Assembly (NCBI RefSeq): GCF_900113615.1
Contig: NZ_FOPZ01000005.1
Coordinates: forward strand, 62,001 to 126,000
Length of the DNA: 64,000 nucleotides
Source of the DNA: Halorubrum aquaticum
GTDB lineage: Archaea; Halobacteriota; Halobacteria; Halobacteriales; Haloferacaceae
Reading direction: 5' to 3'
The notes beneath the pieces were generated by a model, which ran no database searches, was not told the DNA's origin, and saw only the letters and a list, made by a program, of their open reading frames with translations. Shown piece after piece: positions 52,406 through 62,347 of the stretch (positions are counted from its first letter, which is position 1; the number at the start of each line of letters is the position of its first letter). Position numbers and translations under genes: made by a program.

Positions 52406-52448
52406 TCTCCCCCGGGGGGATTAAATCCGCTTTCTCTCCCGAGGGGAT
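52406..52448. promoter_or_regulatory. Promoter with flanking direct repeat before the M29 aminopeptidase
   Basis: TTCTCCCCCGGGGGGATT and TTCTCTCCCGAGGGGATT flank the short AAATCCGC spacer. The minus strand carries TTTAAT at TATA distance from the ATG at 52395. Each repeat contains a palindromic CCCCNGGGG-type core. Confidence 0.45.
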
Positions 52449-52505
52449 TCGCCGCCCCTCCATCGCGACACCACCGGTTTTGTTCCTGCGACGCGTACGG
52501 CGCGC

Positions 52506-53468
52506 ATGGCCCGGATCGCCTTTCGGTTCGCGACGGCGACCGTCGGCCTCGTCCTCCTCGCGGGGTACCTCGCCGCGGCGCTGCTCGTCTTCGAGGCGCT
52601 CCGCGCGCTGTGGGCGCTTCGACCGGGGACCGCCGAACTGGTCGTCCTGCTCGCCGCCGCCACGCTCGGGTCCGCGTACCTGAGCTACCGGTTCGGGACG
52701 GCGCGGCTGCTCGCCGCGCTCGAGGCCGACCCGATCCCCCGGGCACACGCCCCGGAGCTTCACCGCCGGCTCGACGCGCTCGTCGCTCGAATGGACGTCG
52801 ACCGACCGACGCTGTACGTCTCGGACGCGCGTGCGCCGAACGCGTTCGCCGTCGGCGGGTCCGGCGGCGGCTCGCTCGTGATCGACCGGTCGCTCTTCCG
52901 GCTGTTGTCGCCGCCCGAACTCGAGGGGATCCTCGCACACGAGCTCGCGCATCTCGAGACGAACGACGGGCTCGTCGCCGCGCTCGTCGACGGCCTCGCG
53001 CGAACCGTCGTCGGGGTCGTCACGCTCGCGACGCTTCCCGCCCTGCTGGCGCTGTCCGGACTGGCGGGCGGGTCGGCGTGGATCCGGGGACGACCCGGCG
53101 ATCGCTCGGGCGTCTTCGCGCGGCTCCACCGCCTCCTCGCGGGCGGGGTCGTCGCCGCGTTCGTCCTCGCCACGTTGCTCGCACGCACCCGGTCCCGCAG
53201 GCGGGAGTTCGCGGCGGACGACCGGGCTGCGGCAGTGACCGGCGACCCCCTGGCGCTCGCGCGGGCGTTGCGTCGGATCGACCGCGCGAGCGACCCGTCC
53301 TGGCCGTTCGCTCCCTTCTCCTCTCACCGCGACACCGGCGACCCGCTGGAGCGCTGGCTCTCGACGCACCCCCCGACCGCCGAGCGGGTCGAGCGGTTGC
53401 GGCGGCGCGCCGAGGCGGGGTCGGCCCGTCGCGGCCGTGAGGGCTGGACCGGCGTGCCGGTTCGGTGA
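52506..53468 (+). CDS. htpX: HtpX-like M48 membrane metalloprotease
   Basis: 320 aa. Two N-terminal helices (residues 10-30 and 43-62), the zinc motif HELAH at 145-149, a long hydrophobic region (about 158-230) and the third ligand in REFAADDRAA. APNAFAVGGSGGGSLVIDRSL is the family strand before the active site. It degrades misfolded membrane proteins. The C-terminal part STHPPTAERVERLRR is typical. Confidence 0.88.
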   Translation: MARIAFRFATATVGLVLLAGYLAAALLVFEALRALWALRPGTAELVVLLAAATLGSAYLSYRFGTARLLAALEADPIPRAHAPELHRRLDALVARMDVDRPTLYVSDARAPNAFAVGGSGGGSLVIDRSLFRLLSPPELEGILAHELAHLETNDGLVAALVDGLARTVVGVVTLATLPALLALSGLAGGSAWIRGRPGDRSGVFARLHRLLAGGVVAAFVLATLLARTRSRRREFAADDRAAAVTGDPLALARALRRIDRASDPSWPFAPFSSHRDTGDPLERWLSTHPPTAERVERLRRRAEAGSARRGREGWTGVPVR

Positions 53469-53481
53469 GACCCCTTTCGGC

Positions 53482-54150
53482 TCACCCGACCAGCACCCAC
53501 ACGCCGAGCAGGAGCAGGATCCCGCCCGCGACCCGGTCCAGCCGGCGGCCGGTTTCCGCGGACTGAAGCACCCCCGCGGCCCCGTCGGCGGCGATCGCCA
53601 CGCAACCGAGATAGACGGCAGTGAGCCCGGCGTAGGTCGCTCCGAGGAGCGCGATGGCTCCGCTCTCGGCGCTGAATCCGCCGAGCGCGCCGCCGCCGAC
53701 TCCGCCGCCACCTGCTCCTCCACCGACGTCGCCACCCCCGACGAACCCGGGCAGGAACGCGAGGAAGAACAGCGCGACCTGCGGGTTGAGCGCGTTGACG
53801 AGGAAGCCCTCGCGGATGCCGTCGCCCCCCGTCGGCGGCGCGTCGTCGCCGGCGGATCGGAGCGTGTCGACGCCCAGATAACAGAGGTAGATCCCGCCAG
53901 CGACGCGGACGACTCGCTCCGCGCCCGGGACGGCGCGGTACACCGCGGCGACGCCGACCACGACGAGCGCGGTGTGAAACAGGATCCCCGCCGTGACGCC
54001 GAGCGCGGCGCGGAGACCGGCTGCGCGGTTCTCGAGGCCACACGAGAGCACGAAGAGCGTGTCGGGACCCGGCGTGACGATCAGCGTCGCCGCCGCCAGC
54101 ACGAACAGCGCGTACGTCGGCGGAGCGAGCGGGAAGCCGGCGGCGACCAT
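53482..54150 (-). CDS. LysE/RhtB-family exporter
   Basis: 222 aa with about six helices. LIVTPGPDTLFVLSCGLENRAAGLRAALGVTAGI is the family opening and REGFLVNALNPQVALFFLAFLPGFV the central motif. A glycine-rich loop (GGGDVGGGAGGGGVGGGALGG) is unusually long. It probably exports amino acids or related small molecules; the substrate is unknown. It converges on htpX. Confidence 0.85.
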   Translation of the reverse strand: MVAAGFPLAPPTYALFVLAAATLIVTPGPDTLFVLSCGLENRAAGLRAALGVTAGILFHTALVVVGVAAVYRAVPGAERVVRVAGGIYLCYLGVDTLRSAGDDAPPTGGDGIREGFLVNALNPQVALFFLAFLPGFVGGGDVGGGAGGGGVGGGALGGFSAESGAIALLGATYAGLTAVYLGCVAIAADGAAGVLQSAETGRRLDRVAGGILLLLGVWVLVG

Positions 54151-54301
54151 CGTATACGAGAGAACTCGCGGCGGATAAAAACCGATCGGCGGCGGAGCCG
54201 ATCGACGCCGTCATCGACCGGGGCGGGCGAGGCGACCGCTCGGCCGACCGCGGGTGCCGTGACCGCCTCGTTTTTATCCGTGGGGCCGGGACGGTAGGGG
54301 G

Positions 54302-55693
54302 ATGACGACGGAGCCCGATCTGGACCCGAACGACTTCGGCTTCCCCGAGCCGGCGACCGACCAGTCGTTCGAGAACGCCCTCTCGAAGGCCCGCGACGGG
54401 GTCCGACTCTCCGTCGACGACGCGACGGAACTGCTCGCGACCGGAACCGACGTCGACGGGATCGACCCGGTCCGCAAGGAGGCCGTCTTAGAGCTCGCCG
54501 ACCGCCGCCGCGCCGAGGAGGTCGGCGACGAGGTCACCTTCGTCGCCAACCTCAACAACAACGTCACCACCGCCTGTAACACGGGCTGTCTGTTCTGTAA
54601 CTTCAAGGACAGCGCGCACGCCTTCGAGGCCGAAAGCGACGTCGAGCACGCGGGGTTCACGAAGACGCCCGCGGAGTCGCGGGCGGTGGTCGAGGACGCC
54701 CTCGGGATGGGGATCTACGAGGTGTGTTCGGTCTCCGGGCTCCACCCGGCGTTCGCGTTGAACGACGAGCACCACGAGGTCCTCGCCGCCCACGACGACC
54801 CCGCGAGCGACGTGAACTACAAGCCGCCCGAGGCGTACGCGACCGATCCGGGAACCTACCTCGAGCAGATGGCGGCGATGTCGGTCGGCGGCGTCCACCT
54901 CCACTCGATGACGCCGGAGGAGGCCTATCACGCCAAACGCGGCACCGACTGGAGCTACGAGTCCGTCTACCGCGAGTTGGCCGACGCCGGGCTCGACTCC
55001 GCGCCCGGCACCGCCGCCGAGATCCTCGTCGACGAGGTGCGCGACGTGATCTGTCCGGGAAAGATCCGCACCGACGACTGGGTGGCCGCGATGGAGGGCG
55101 CGGCCGCGGCCGGCCTCGACGTCACCTCGACGATGATGTACGGCCACGTCGAGACGGTCGAACACCGCGCGGAGCACCTGAAGGTGATCCGCGACCTTCA
55201 AGAGCGGACCGGCGGGATCACGGAGTTCGTCCCGCTCTCGTTCATCCACGGAAACACGCCGCTGTACCGGCAGGGCGTCGTCGACTCCGGCCCCTCCCGC
55301 GACGAGGACGAGCTCGTCGTCGCCGTGGCGCGACTCTTCTTGGACAACGTCGAGCACGTCCAGGCGTCGTGGGTCAAGTCCGGCGACGAACACGGGCTCA
55401 AACTGCTCAACTGCGGCGCGGACGACTTCATGGGGACGATCCTCTCGGAGGAGATCACGAAGCGCGCGGGCGGCGAGTACGGCGAGTACCGCTCGTTCGA
55501 CGACTACGTCGAGATGATCACGGCGATCGGCCGCACGCCCGTCGAGCGCTCGACCGACTACCGGACGCGCCGGCGGATCGACCCCGACGACGGCCCGCAC
55601 GGGCCGACGCTCGGCCCCCGCGCCGACGGCAGCCCCATGCTCCCGAACGGAACGGGAGCCGGCGACGGCGACCCCGCGAGCGCGGACGACTGA
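54302..55693 (+). CDS. cofH: FO synthase subunit 2 (CofH), radical SAM
   Basis: 463 aa. CofH joins 5-amino-6-ribitylaminouracil and tyrosine for the deazaflavin chromophore of coenzyme F420, working with CofG. The radical-SAM cluster Cys are C92, C96 and C99 (CNTGCLFC), preceded by VANLNNNVTTA. GIYEVCSVSGLHPAFAL, LHSMTPEEAYHAKRGTDWSY and PGTAAEILVDEVRDVICPGK follow. A TATA-like GTTTTTA lies about 30 bp upstream, suggesting leaderless transcription. cofG is not in the window. Confidence 0.92.
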   Translation: MTTEPDLDPNDFGFPEPATDQSFENALSKARDGVRLSVDDATELLATGTDVDGIDPVRKEAVLELADRRRAEEVGDEVTFVANLNNNVTTACNTGCLFCNFKDSAHAFEAESDVEHAGFTKTPAESRAVVEDALGMGIYEVCSVSGLHPAFALNDEHHEVLAAHDDPASDVNYKPPEAYATDPGTYLEQMAAMSVGGVHLHSMTPEEAYHAKRGTDWSYESVYRELADAGLDSAPGTAAEILVDEVRDVICPGKIRTDDWVAAMEGAAAAGLDVTSTMMYGHVETVEHRAEHLKVIRDLQERTGGITEFVPLSFIHGNTPLYRQGVVDSGPSRDEDELVVAVARLFLDNVEHVQASWVKSGDEHGLKLLNCGADDFMGTILSEEITKRAGGEYGEYRSFDDYVEMITAIGRTPVERSTDYRTRRRIDPDDGPHGPTLGPRADGSPMLPNGTGAGDGDPASADD

Positions 55694-55711
55694 GCGTCCG
55701 GTGGCCGGTTT

Positions 55712-55777
55712 GAGCCCTCGTTCGGGCCGGTTCGGTCCTTCGTTCGGGCCGCCTCGAGCCCTCGTTCGAGCCGCCTC
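55712..55777. repeat. 22-bp tandem repeat, three units
   Basis: Units start at 55712, 55734 and 55756 with consensus about GAGCCCTCGTTCGGGCCGCCTC. They fill most of the gap between cofH and etfB, upstream of the etfB promoter. Confidence 0.85.
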
Positions 55778-55824
55778 GGAACGGTTCCGAAAACCATTAC
55801 CTCCCGACCGCCGGAGGAAGGTCC

Positions 55825-56613
55825 ATGAAAGTCCTCGTGACCGTGAAGGAGGTCGGGGAGGCGGACGACGACTTCGAGATCGAGGGGACCGACATCGCGT
55901 CGTCGGACCTCGAGTACGACCTCAACGAGTGGGACGACTACGCCATCGAGGCGGCCGTTCAGCTCGCCGAAGCCGGGATCGCGGAGGAAGTCGTCGCCGT
56001 CACGATCGGCCCCGAGCGCGCCGAGGAGACGATCCGGATGGCCCTCGCGAAGGGTGCCGACCGCGCGGTCCGCGTGTGGGACGACGCCTTCGAGGGGACC
56101 TTCGCCGACGTCTCCTCGAAGGTCGACGTCTTCGAGGCGGTCGTCGACGAGGAGGAACCGGAACTCGTGTTGAGCGGCGTTCAGGCCGCCGACACCGCGT
56201 TCGGCGCGACCGGCGTCGCGCTCGCCGAGCGGATCGGCTTCGATCACGCCGCGGTCGTCAACGACCTCGATCTCGACGCCGACGCCGGCGTGGCGAACGT
56301 CCACCGCGAGCTGGAGGGCGGGATCGAGGAGCTGACCGAGGTCGACTTGCCCGCCGTGTTGACCGTCCAGACCGGGCTCAACGAGCCGCGGTACGCCAGT
56401 CTCCGTGGCATTCGACAGGCCCAGCGCAAGGAGATCGCCGCGACGGACCTGGCCGACCTCGGGCTCACCCCCGCCGACGTCGAGAGCACGCTGACGCTGA
56501 CGGAGATGTACGAGCCGGAGAGCGACTCCGACGCGGAGCTCATCGAAGGTGACGCCGGCGAGGCCGCGGGACGGCTTGCCGAGGTCCTGCGGGAGAAGGG
56601 GGTGGGCGCGTGA
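55825..56613 (+). CDS. etfB: Electron transfer flavoprotein subunit beta
   Basis: 262 aa. MKVLVTVKEV, DLNEWDDYAIEAAVQLAEAG, RMALAKGADRAVRVWDD and SGVQAADTAFGATGVALAERIGFDHAAVV are EtfB features, the last near the AMP/FAD site. It forms a heterodimer with EtfA and carries electrons from acyl-CoA or similar dehydrogenases. Its TGA shares a base with the etfA ATG (TGATG). Confidence 0.92.
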   Translation: MKVLVTVKEVGEADDDFEIEGTDIASSDLEYDLNEWDDYAIEAAVQLAEAGIAEEVVAVTIGPERAEETIRMALAKGADRAVRVWDDAFEGTFADVSSKVDVFEAVVDEEEPELVLSGVQAADTAFGATGVALAERIGFDHAAVVNDLDLDADAGVANVHRELEGGIEELTEVDLPAVLTVQTGLNEPRYASLRGIRQAQRKEIAATDLADLGLTPADVESTLTLTEMYEPESDSDAELIEGDAGEAAGRLAEVLREKGVGA

Positions 56614-57566
56614 TGAGCGACGTGCTCGTCGTCTCCGAACACCGTCGCGGGGAGCTGCGTGACGTCTCGTTCGAACTGCTCACCGCCGGCCGGGAGCTCG
56701 CGGACGCGCTCGGCGGCGACCTCCACGTCGGCGTCGTCGCGGGCGACGTCGAGCGGTTCGCCGACGATCTGAACCGACCCGGCGTCGACCGGATCCACGC
56801 CGTCGCGAACGGCGAGGAGTTCGACCACACGGTCTATACGGCCGCCGTCGAGGCGCTCGTCGATCGAATCGACCCGGCCGCGGTGCTCACGCCGAATTCC
56901 GTCAACGGCCTCGATTACGCGCCCGCGGTCGCCGAGCGGCTGGACCTCCCGCTCGTGGCCGACGTCCTCGGCTTCGAGTACGACGCGGACGACGGTCTGA
57001 CGGTCACTCGCGAGATGTACGGATCGAAGGTGGAGACGGCCGTCGCCGTCGAGGGCGACCGCTTCTGTCTGACGCTCCGCGGCGGCGAGTTCGTCCCCGC
57101 CGAGGGGGTCGGCGACGCCGAGATCGAGCCGGTCGAGATCGAGGCACCCGAGTCGGGCGCGCGGGTCAAGGGCTTCGAGGAGGTCGGCGGCGGCGACGTC
57201 GACATCGCGGACGCCGACGTGCTCGTCTCGGTCGGACGCGGGATCGGCGAGGAGGAGAACCTCGAACTCGTCGAGGAGCTCGCGGACGCGCTCGGCGCGA
57301 CGCTCTCCTCGTCCCGGCCGATCGTCGACAACGGGTGGCTCCCCAAGAACCGCCAGGTCGGTCAGAGCGGGAAGGTCGTCACTCCCGACGTGTACATCGC
57401 GGTCGGGATCTCCGGGGCGGTCCAGCACGTCGCCGGCATGAAGGGTTCGGACACGATCGTCGCGATCAACACCGACCCGAACGCGCCAATCTTCGACATC
57501 GCCGACTACGGGATCGTCGGCGACCTCTTCGACGTCGTCCCCGAACTGGTCGCCGAGTTCGAGTAG
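56613..57566 (+). CDS. etfA: Electron transfer flavoprotein subunit alpha
   Basis: 317 aa from the ATG at 56613 (one-base overlap with etfB; a GTG 3 nt earlier is possible). The C-terminal FAD domain is standard: [104 protein letters not shown]. No ETF dehydrogenase or acyl-CoA dehydrogenase is nearby. Confidence 0.95.
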   Translation: MSDVLVVSEHRRGELRDVSFELLTAGRELADALGGDLHVGVVAGDVERFADDLNRPGVDRIHAVANGEEFDHTVYTAAVEALVDRIDPAAVLTPNSVNGLDYAPAVAERLDLPLVADVLGFEYDADDGLTVTREMYGSKVETAVAVEGDRFCLTLRGGEFVPAEGVGDAEIEPVEIEAPESGARVKGFEEVGGGDVDIADADVLVSVGRGIGEEENLELVEELADALGATLSSSRPIVDNGWLPKNRQVGQSGKVVTPDVYIAVGISGAVQHVAGMKGSDTIVAINTDPNAPIFDIADYGIVGDLFDVVPELVAEFE

Positions 57567-57686
57567 AGCCGCGGACTCGGTGAACGCCGAGCTCGAGCGA
57601 GGACGGCGCGGGACCGAAGGAACCGGCGAGTCCCATTCACTCCGCTCGACGAAAGTCATATAATCCCCGTTCCGGATCCCTTGGAT

Positions 57687-57929
57687 ATGCCACATATACG
57701 GGGGACGATCCACGGCACCGCGGCGATGGTGACGCTCGTGGTCGGGTCGGTACTGACGAACACGATCCAGGAGGAGTTCGAGATGTTCGCGCAACTCGCC
57801 ACGACGACGACGCGGCTCCTCATCGACGTCGCCGAACTGCCGATCTCCGAGGAGGTCGCCGAGGTCGTCGTCCCCGTCGGCGTGTTGATGGGGATCTGGG
57901 TGTTCGCCTACGAACTCCAGCGGCTCTGA
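57687..57929 (+). CDS. Small membrane protein
   Basis: 80 aa from the ATG at 57687, no recognised family. Two hydrophobic segments (HGTAAMVTLVVGSVLTNTI at about 9-27 and VVVPVGVLMGIWVFAYELQ at about 60-78) flank an amphipathic middle. It may be a helical-hairpin membrane protein. A TATA-like CATATAATC is at about 57656-57664. Confidence 0.6.
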   Translation: MPHIRGTIHGTAAMVTLVVGSVLTNTIQEEFEMFAQLATTTTRLLIDVAELPISEEVAEVVVPVGVLMGIWVFAYELQRL

Positions 57930-57983
57930 CGGGTCGGACGACGACGACGGCCGAGGTCGTGATCGCCGCCGTCGCACCCCACT

Positions 57984-58033
57984 ACCGCCCCACTACCGCA
58001 CCGTCACCGTCGCACCGCCCCACTACCGCACCG
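57984..58033. repeat. Short direct repeat
   Basis: The 20-mer ACCGCCCCACTACCGCACCG occurs at 57984-58003 and 58014-58033 (30-bp period), just upstream of the DUF5995 gene. Confidence 0.7.
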
Positions 58034-58112
58034 CCGCCAGCGTTTTCGGGTCCGGCCGTGTACCCGGATCCGAGGACGGTCCTCGACGACGTGTCACAGC
58101 ACATCACACCAC

Positions 58113-59066
58113 ATGTTCCCGATCCGCGCCACGTTTCCCACGACCGCCGAGACACGGGCGCTTCTCGCCGCCTACCGGCGGGGTACCGGGGTGGACGCCG
58201 AGGCGATCGCCGCGGAACTCGACGACGAACCGGACTCGACGCTGCTCGATCTCGTCGCTGACCCCTTCTCCTCGGTCGAGGACGTCTCCGACCGGCTGAC
58301 CCGAACCGAGGCGTACCTCCGCGAGCGCGACGACCGGCGCGCGGTGTTCCTCACGGTGTACTCCCGGATGACGGAGGCGGTCGGGGACGCGATCGAGGCG
58401 GACTTCTTCGCCGACCCCGAGTGGGTCGAATCGTACCTCGTCGCGTTCGCGGAGCGCTATCGGCGGGCGCTCGTCGCCTTCGAGCGCCGGGAGTTCGACC
58501 CGCTCCCCCGCGCGTGGCTGCTGGGGTTCGCCGCCGCCGTCCGCGGCGAGAACCTCGTCCTCCAGGACGCCCTCTCGGGGGTCAACGCCCACATCACCTA
58601 CGACCTCACGTACACGCTTCGAGACGTGGGGATCGACCCGGACCGCGGCCGCAAGCGGGCGGACCACGACCGGATCAACGACGTCCTCGCCCGGCTCGTC
58701 GCGGCCGTCCAGGAGGCGCTCGTCGCGGTGTACGACGCCGCGGGCGTCGCCGGGGCGGACGCGCTTTCGGACCCGTTCGACGACCGACTCGCGCTTCTCG
58801 GACTGGAGGAGGTCCGGGAGTTCGCGTGGCGCAACGCCGTGCTGCTCGCCGACCTGCCGTCGTGGGCGGGCGATCCCTACGTCGACTGGCGGGCGCGGAC
58901 CGTCTCGACCGGGGCCGCCGCGCTCGTGCTCGCACCCCGGATCGACCCGGAGACGCGCCGCAGGCTGAGGGAGGCCGAGGACGACGTGCTGACGCTTACG
59001 GCCTTCCACGACGAGTTCCGGCGGCGGTTCCCCTCGTCGATGCCGAGCGAGCGAGTGAGTGAGTGA
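58113..59066 (+). CDS. DUF5995-family protein
   Basis: 317 aa, mostly helical, soluble. [40 protein letters not shown] and [38 protein letters not shown] match DUF5995, an uncharacterised family of archaea and actinobacteria. The conserved His in GVNAHI may bind a metal. It is followed by rfcS with a 67-bp gap. Confidence 0.72.
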   Translation: MFPIRATFPTTAETRALLAAYRRGTGVDAEAIAAELDDEPDSTLLDLVADPFSSVEDVSDRLTRTEAYLRERDDRRAVFLTVYSRMTEAVGDAIEADFFADPEWVESYLVAFAERYRRALVAFERREFDPLPRAWLLGFAAAVRGENLVLQDALSGVNAHITYDLTYTLRDVGIDPDRGRKRADHDRINDVLARLVAAVQEALVAVYDAAGVAGADALSDPFDDRLALLGLEEVREFAWRNAVLLADLPSWAGDPYVDWRARTVSTGAAALVLAPRIDPETRRRLREAEDDVLTLTAFHDEFRRRFPSSMPSERVSE

Positions 59067-59133
59067 GAGCGGATCGTCTCCCACCGTCGGGTTCTCGGTT
59101 CGTTTATCACCCCGCCGACCCTCCGATCGAGCA

Positions 59134-60120
59134 ATGAGTGAGGCCGACGAGCAGCCGGCTGCGACCGCGACGGGACGCGAGATCTGGATCGAGAAGTACC
59201 GCCCGCAGTCGCTATCGGACGTCCACGGACAGGAGGAGATCGTCGAACGCCTCCAGAGCTACATCGACCAGGACGACGTGCCGCACCTCCTTTTCAGCGG
59301 TCCTGCCGGTGTAGGAAAGACGACCGCCGCCACCGCCATCGCCCGCGAGATCTACGGCGAGGACAACTGGCGCGGCAACTTCCTCGAACTCAACGCCTCC
59401 GACCAGCGCGGCATCGACGTGGTCCGCGACCGGATCAAGGGGTTCGCGCGGTCGTCGTTCGGCGGCGACTTCCGGATCGTGTTCCTCGACGAGGCCGACA
59501 GCCTCACGGATGACGCCCAATCGGCGCTCCGCCGGACGATGGAGCAGTTCTCCGACAACACCCGCTTCATCCTCTCGTGCAACTACTCGTCGAAGATCAT
59601 CGACCCGATCCAGTCGCGGTGTGCGGTCTTCCGCTTCTCGCCGCTGTCGGACGAGGCGGTCGCCGCGCAGACCCGCGAGATCGCGGCGGCGGAGGGGATC
59701 GAGGTGACCGATGCCGGCGTCGACGCCCTCGTCTACGCCGCCGACGGCGACATGCGCCGCGCGATCAACTCGCTTCAGGCCGCGGCGACGACCGGCGACG
59801 TGGTCGACGAGGAGGCGGTATACGCGATCACGGCGACCGCGCGCCCCGAGGAGATCGAGTCGATGGTGACCGATGCGCTGGCGGGCGATTTCACCAAGGC
59901 GCGTGCGACGCTCGACACCTTACTCACCGACACCGGGATGGCCGGCGGCGACGTGATCGACCAGCTCCACCGGTCGGTCTGGGAGTTCGACCTCCACGAG
60001 CGCGAGGCCGTCCGACTGATGGAGCGGATCGGCGAGGCCGACTACCGGATCGCGGAGGGCGCGAACGAGCAGGTCCAACTCGAGGCGTTGCTGGCGGCGC
60101 TGGCGCTGCGCGAGGACTAG
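59134..60120 (+). CDS. rfcS: Replication factor C small subunit
   Basis: 328 aa AAA+ clamp loader subunit, opening PCNA on primed DNA. Walker A GPAGVGKT at 56-63, Walker B FLDEAD at 117-122, the RFC box NASDQRG, sensor 1 [24 protein letters not shown]. No intein interrupts the P-loop, unlike some archaeal rfcS genes. The ATG at 59134 follows a TTTATC box by 32 bp. Confidence 0.95.
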   Translation: MSEADEQPAATATGREIWIEKYRPQSLSDVHGQEEIVERLQSYIDQDDVPHLLFSGPAGVGKTTAATAIAREIYGEDNWRGNFLELNASDQRGIDVVRDRIKGFARSSFGGDFRIVFLDEADSLTDDAQSALRRTMEQFSDNTRFILSCNYSSKIIDPIQSRCAVFRFSPLSDEAVAAQTREIAAAEGIEVTDAGVDALVYAADGDMRRAINSLQAAATTGDVVDEEAVYAITATARPEEIESMVTDALAGDFTKARATLDTLLTDTGMAGGDVIDQLHRSVWEFDLHEREAVRLMERIGEADYRIAEGANEQVQLEALLAALALRED

Positions 60121-60141
60121 GGCCGCGGGTCGGAGACGGGA

Positions 60142-60831
60142 TCAGAACTCGTCGAGGCCGGACTGTTCCGCGGCCGCGAGCACGTCCGCACACGTCGACC
60201 ACGACCGCCGAGCGTGCGGCGGGACGTCACCGTGGTCGGCGACGTACTCGCGGAGGAACGTTCGCGTCGTCGGGTCGCTCGGGTAGCCGCTGCCGACGCC
60301 GTCGTAGTCGGGATACGCCGCGTCGATCGCGGCGACCCGCGCGTCGCGGGCCACCTTCGCGACGACGCTCGCCGCGCCGACGACGGGGTCCGACTCGTCC
60401 GCGCCGTGGGCGGCGTCGACGTCGACGGAGTCGACGGCATCAGTGTCGGTCACGAACTCGCGGAGCCGCCGCGCGAACCGCGCCTCGGAGGTGTCGCCCG
60501 CGTCGGCGACGACGCGGTCGCCGGCGCGGACGACGGCCTGGACCGCCCGCGCCTGTCCGCGGACGGTGAGCGTGTTCATGTCCGTGTCGGGCGCGTCGAT
60601 CTCGGCGGTCTCGACGGTCGCGACCGCCACGTCGACCGCGTCGCTCGCGCGGAGTTCGGCCGCGATCTCCCGCCGTCGCTCGGGGGCGACGCGTTTCGAG
60701 TCGTCGACGCCGGCCGGCAGGCTCTCCGGGTCCGCACGCACCGCCGCGGCGACCATCGGCCCGATCACGGGCCCCTTTCCGGCCTCGTCGACGCCGACGT
60801 ACACGTCTCGACCGGGGACGGGAACGGACAA
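60142..60831 (-). CDS. rnhB: Ribonuclease HII
   Basis: 229 aa if it starts at the TTG at 60831; a GTG at 60804 is the alternative. It removes RNA from RNA-DNA hybrids. The active site DEAG is in VGVDEAGKGPVIGPMVAAAV, with AASVVAKVARD and the Tyr-rich GVGSGYPSDPTTRTFL. No ATG is near the family start. The frame stays open far upstream only because it runs antisense through repeat copy B, so the 308-residue version is not real. Confidence 0.88.
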   Translation of the reverse strand: MSVPVPGRDVYVGVDEAGKGPVIGPMVAAAVRADPESLPAGVDDSKRVAPERRREIAAELRASDAVDVAVATVETAEIDAPDTDMNTLTVRGQARAVQAVVRAGDRVVADAGDTSEARFARRLREFVTDTDAVDSVDVDAAHGADESDPVVGAASVVAKVARDARVAAIDAAYPDYDGVGSGYPSDPTTRTFLREYVADHGDVPPHARRSWSTCADVLAAAEQSGLDEF

Positions 60832-60869
60832 ATAGCTTGAGATCGGTCGGTATCGATGGACCGAAAGCG

Positions 60870-61061
60870 GTCGGCGCGTGCCTTCGAGTGCCCGGAGGGC
60901 ACGAGGAGCCCGCGCGAGGGAGGTGGCGGGCCGGAGCGGCTCGCCCGCGACGGTCCGTCCACCGAGGCTGGGGAGGCGTGAGGCGCGGTGCTGGGGGTTT
61001 CGGTTCGGGTGGGATTCAAAGGGGCAGTCGCGAGGCTGGGGCTTCGATGGTGTTCTCCCCG
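60870..61061 (+). repeat. Dispersed structured repeat, copy B
   Basis: About 192 bp. The head (CGAGTGCCCGGAGGGCACGAGGAG-type), a middle with hairpins GCGGGCC...GGCTCGCCCGC and GACGGTCCGTC, GAGGCTGGGGAGGCGTGAG, and the tail GGGGCTTCGATGGTGTTCTCC. Its first 120 bp are almost identical to copy C, whereas copy A has different hairpins. It starts 40 bp upstream of rnhB and ends before the S8e stop. Confidence 0.85.
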
Positions 61062-61208
61062 TCGACAACTGCGTACAGCCGAGCGGCTAGGGAGTGAGAG
61101 ACGGACCTCGCGACGATAACGACGGGAAATAAAGCGTCTACATCACCGTAGAGAGTCGAGACTACGGACCCACGAAAATTCGGAAAACCGGCGTCGCCGA
61201 AGTCGAGT

Positions 61209-61580
61209 CTACTCGATCAGGACGGCGTTGACCTGGCCGGTCTGGCCGGGTCGGGAGGTGACGCGGGCGCGGCCCTCCGAGGTCTCGATGACGGCGCCCT
61301 TGGTGACGATGTTCCGGCGGACGTAGTTGACGTTCGAGGGGTTCTCGACGACGTCCTCGATGTCGGCTTCGACGACCTCGCCGCCGTCGGCGACCTGCGC
61401 GACGTTCGTCGCGAGCGCGCGGACCTTCCGCTCGTTGCCGCGGGAGTCGATGTACTGAACGCGGGTCTCGCCGACCGTCGTCTCGGCGGGCTCGCGGCCG
61501 AGCTGGTGGCGCTTCTTGTTCGAGGCGTGTTTCAGTCGGCCGCCGGTTCGCTTGCGCGTGGAGCGTCCCTGGTCTTTCAT
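61209..61580 (-). CDS. rps8e: 30S ribosomal protein S8e
   Basis: 123 aa, normal archaeal length. RSTRKRTGGRLKHASNKKRHQLGREPAETTVGE is the S8e N-terminus, and NPSNVNYVRRNIVTKGAVIETSEGRARVTSRPGQTGQVNAVLIE the C-terminus. A TATA-like stretch at 61601-61610 is 21-30 bp upstream. Confidence 0.95.
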   Translation of the reverse strand: MKDQGRSTRKRTGGRLKHASNKKRHQLGREPAETTVGETRVQYIDSRGNERKVRALATNVAQVADGGEVVEADIEDVVENPSNVNYVRRNIVTKGAVIETSEGRARVTSRPGQTGQVNAVLIE

Positions 61581-61730
61581 GTCCGTACGAACAGCCAGCG
61601 AATACTTGAACCGTTCGACTCCGGACGGGGCGGCGTCTCGCGGCCGATCCCGACCGATACGGCCCCTTCGTCGGCCCCGGCGGGCCGCGCGACCGACAGA
61701 CGAAAGTCCCGCCGGGACCGAACGACGGGT

Positions 61731-62141
61731 ATGAGCGACGAGCGCGGGACCGGAGCCGACGGCGGCGCGGACGACGGCCGGAACGAGGCCGGCGACGGAT
61801 CGGCGGCGACGGACGGCGGCGTCCTCTCCGCGAGCGACATCGGCGGCGAGGGGCCGCCGGTCGAGGAGAAGCCGTACAAGATCGTCTTCGAGGCGAACAA
61901 GTGCTTCGGCGCGGGCAAGTGCGCGGAGGTCGCCGACAACTGGGAGATGGACGTGGTGAGCGGGATGGCGAAGCCGCGGACCTACTACATCGGCGAGGAC
62001 GACTTAGCCGAGAACGTCCGGGCCGCCGAGGTGTGTCCGGCGAAGAAGGAGCGCGGGGTCATCCACGTCGTCGACCGGCGGACCGACGAGGAGATCGCGC
62101 CGGACCCGCACGGCGACGGGACGCTCTCGGTCGACTGGTAG
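61731..62141 (+). CDS. Ferredoxin (3Fe-4S/4Fe-4S type, single cluster)
   Basis: 136 aa. A 45-residue acidic Gly/Asp leader precedes the fold. Cluster ligands are C-FGAGK-C (spacing C-x5-C) and the later Cys of EVCPAKKERG, the pattern of small single-cluster ferredoxins in which the second Cys of a 4Fe motif is replaced. It may serve a P450 or other oxidoreductase; no partner is adjacent. Confidence 0.8.
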   Translation: MSDERGTGADGGADDGRNEAGDGSAATDGGVLSASDIGGEGPPVEEKPYKIVFEANKCFGAGKCAEVADNWEMDVVSGMAKPRTYYIGEDDLAENVRAAEVCPAKKERGVIHVVDRRTDEEIAPDPHGDGTLSVDW

Positions 62142-62208
62142 GGATCGGCCGGTGGAGGCGGGCCGTATCCGAAAGGGGTTTGACCGCGCCACCGGAAGCG
62201 GGGAGTGC

Positions 62209-62293
62209 GCGGGGGTGGCTGAGCCTGGCCAAAAGCGGCGGACTTAAGATCCGCTCCTGTAGAGGTTCGAGGGTTCGAATCCCTTCCCCCGCA
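62209..62293 (+). tRNA. tRNA-Leu, anticodon UAA
   Basis: 85 nt. The acceptor stem GCGGGGG (62209-62215) pairs with CCCCCGC (62286-62292), discriminator A at 62293, CCA not encoded. The anticodon stem GCGGA/TCCGC encloses loop CTTAAGA with TAA at 62244-62246. A long variable arm (CTCCTGTAGAGG-like) fits class II. The T arm contains GGTTCGAATCC. No intron is evident. Confidence 0.95.
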
Positions 62294-62347
62294 TACCTGC
62301 GGCGAGCACTTCGCGAGCCGCAGGTATCTGACCGGAAGGGATTCGAA
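62294..62347 (+). other. Inverted repeats immediately 3' of tRNA-Leu
   Basis: TACCTGCGGC (62294-62303) and GCCGCAGGTA (62317-62326) form a perfect 10-bp stem directly after the tRNA, a likely processing or termination structure. Further on, GGAAGGGATTCGAA (62334-62347) is the exact reverse complement of the tRNA T-arm segment 62274-62287, so the tRNA 3' end lies inside a larger inverted repeat. Confidence 0.7.

Noticed and set aside
59134-60120. Intein in rfcS
   Set aside because: The P-loop and neighbouring motifs are continuous at normal length (328 aa).
60832-61068. N-terminal extension of RNase HII
   Set aside because: It is antisense translation of repeat copy B; the RNase HII fold starts near 60831.
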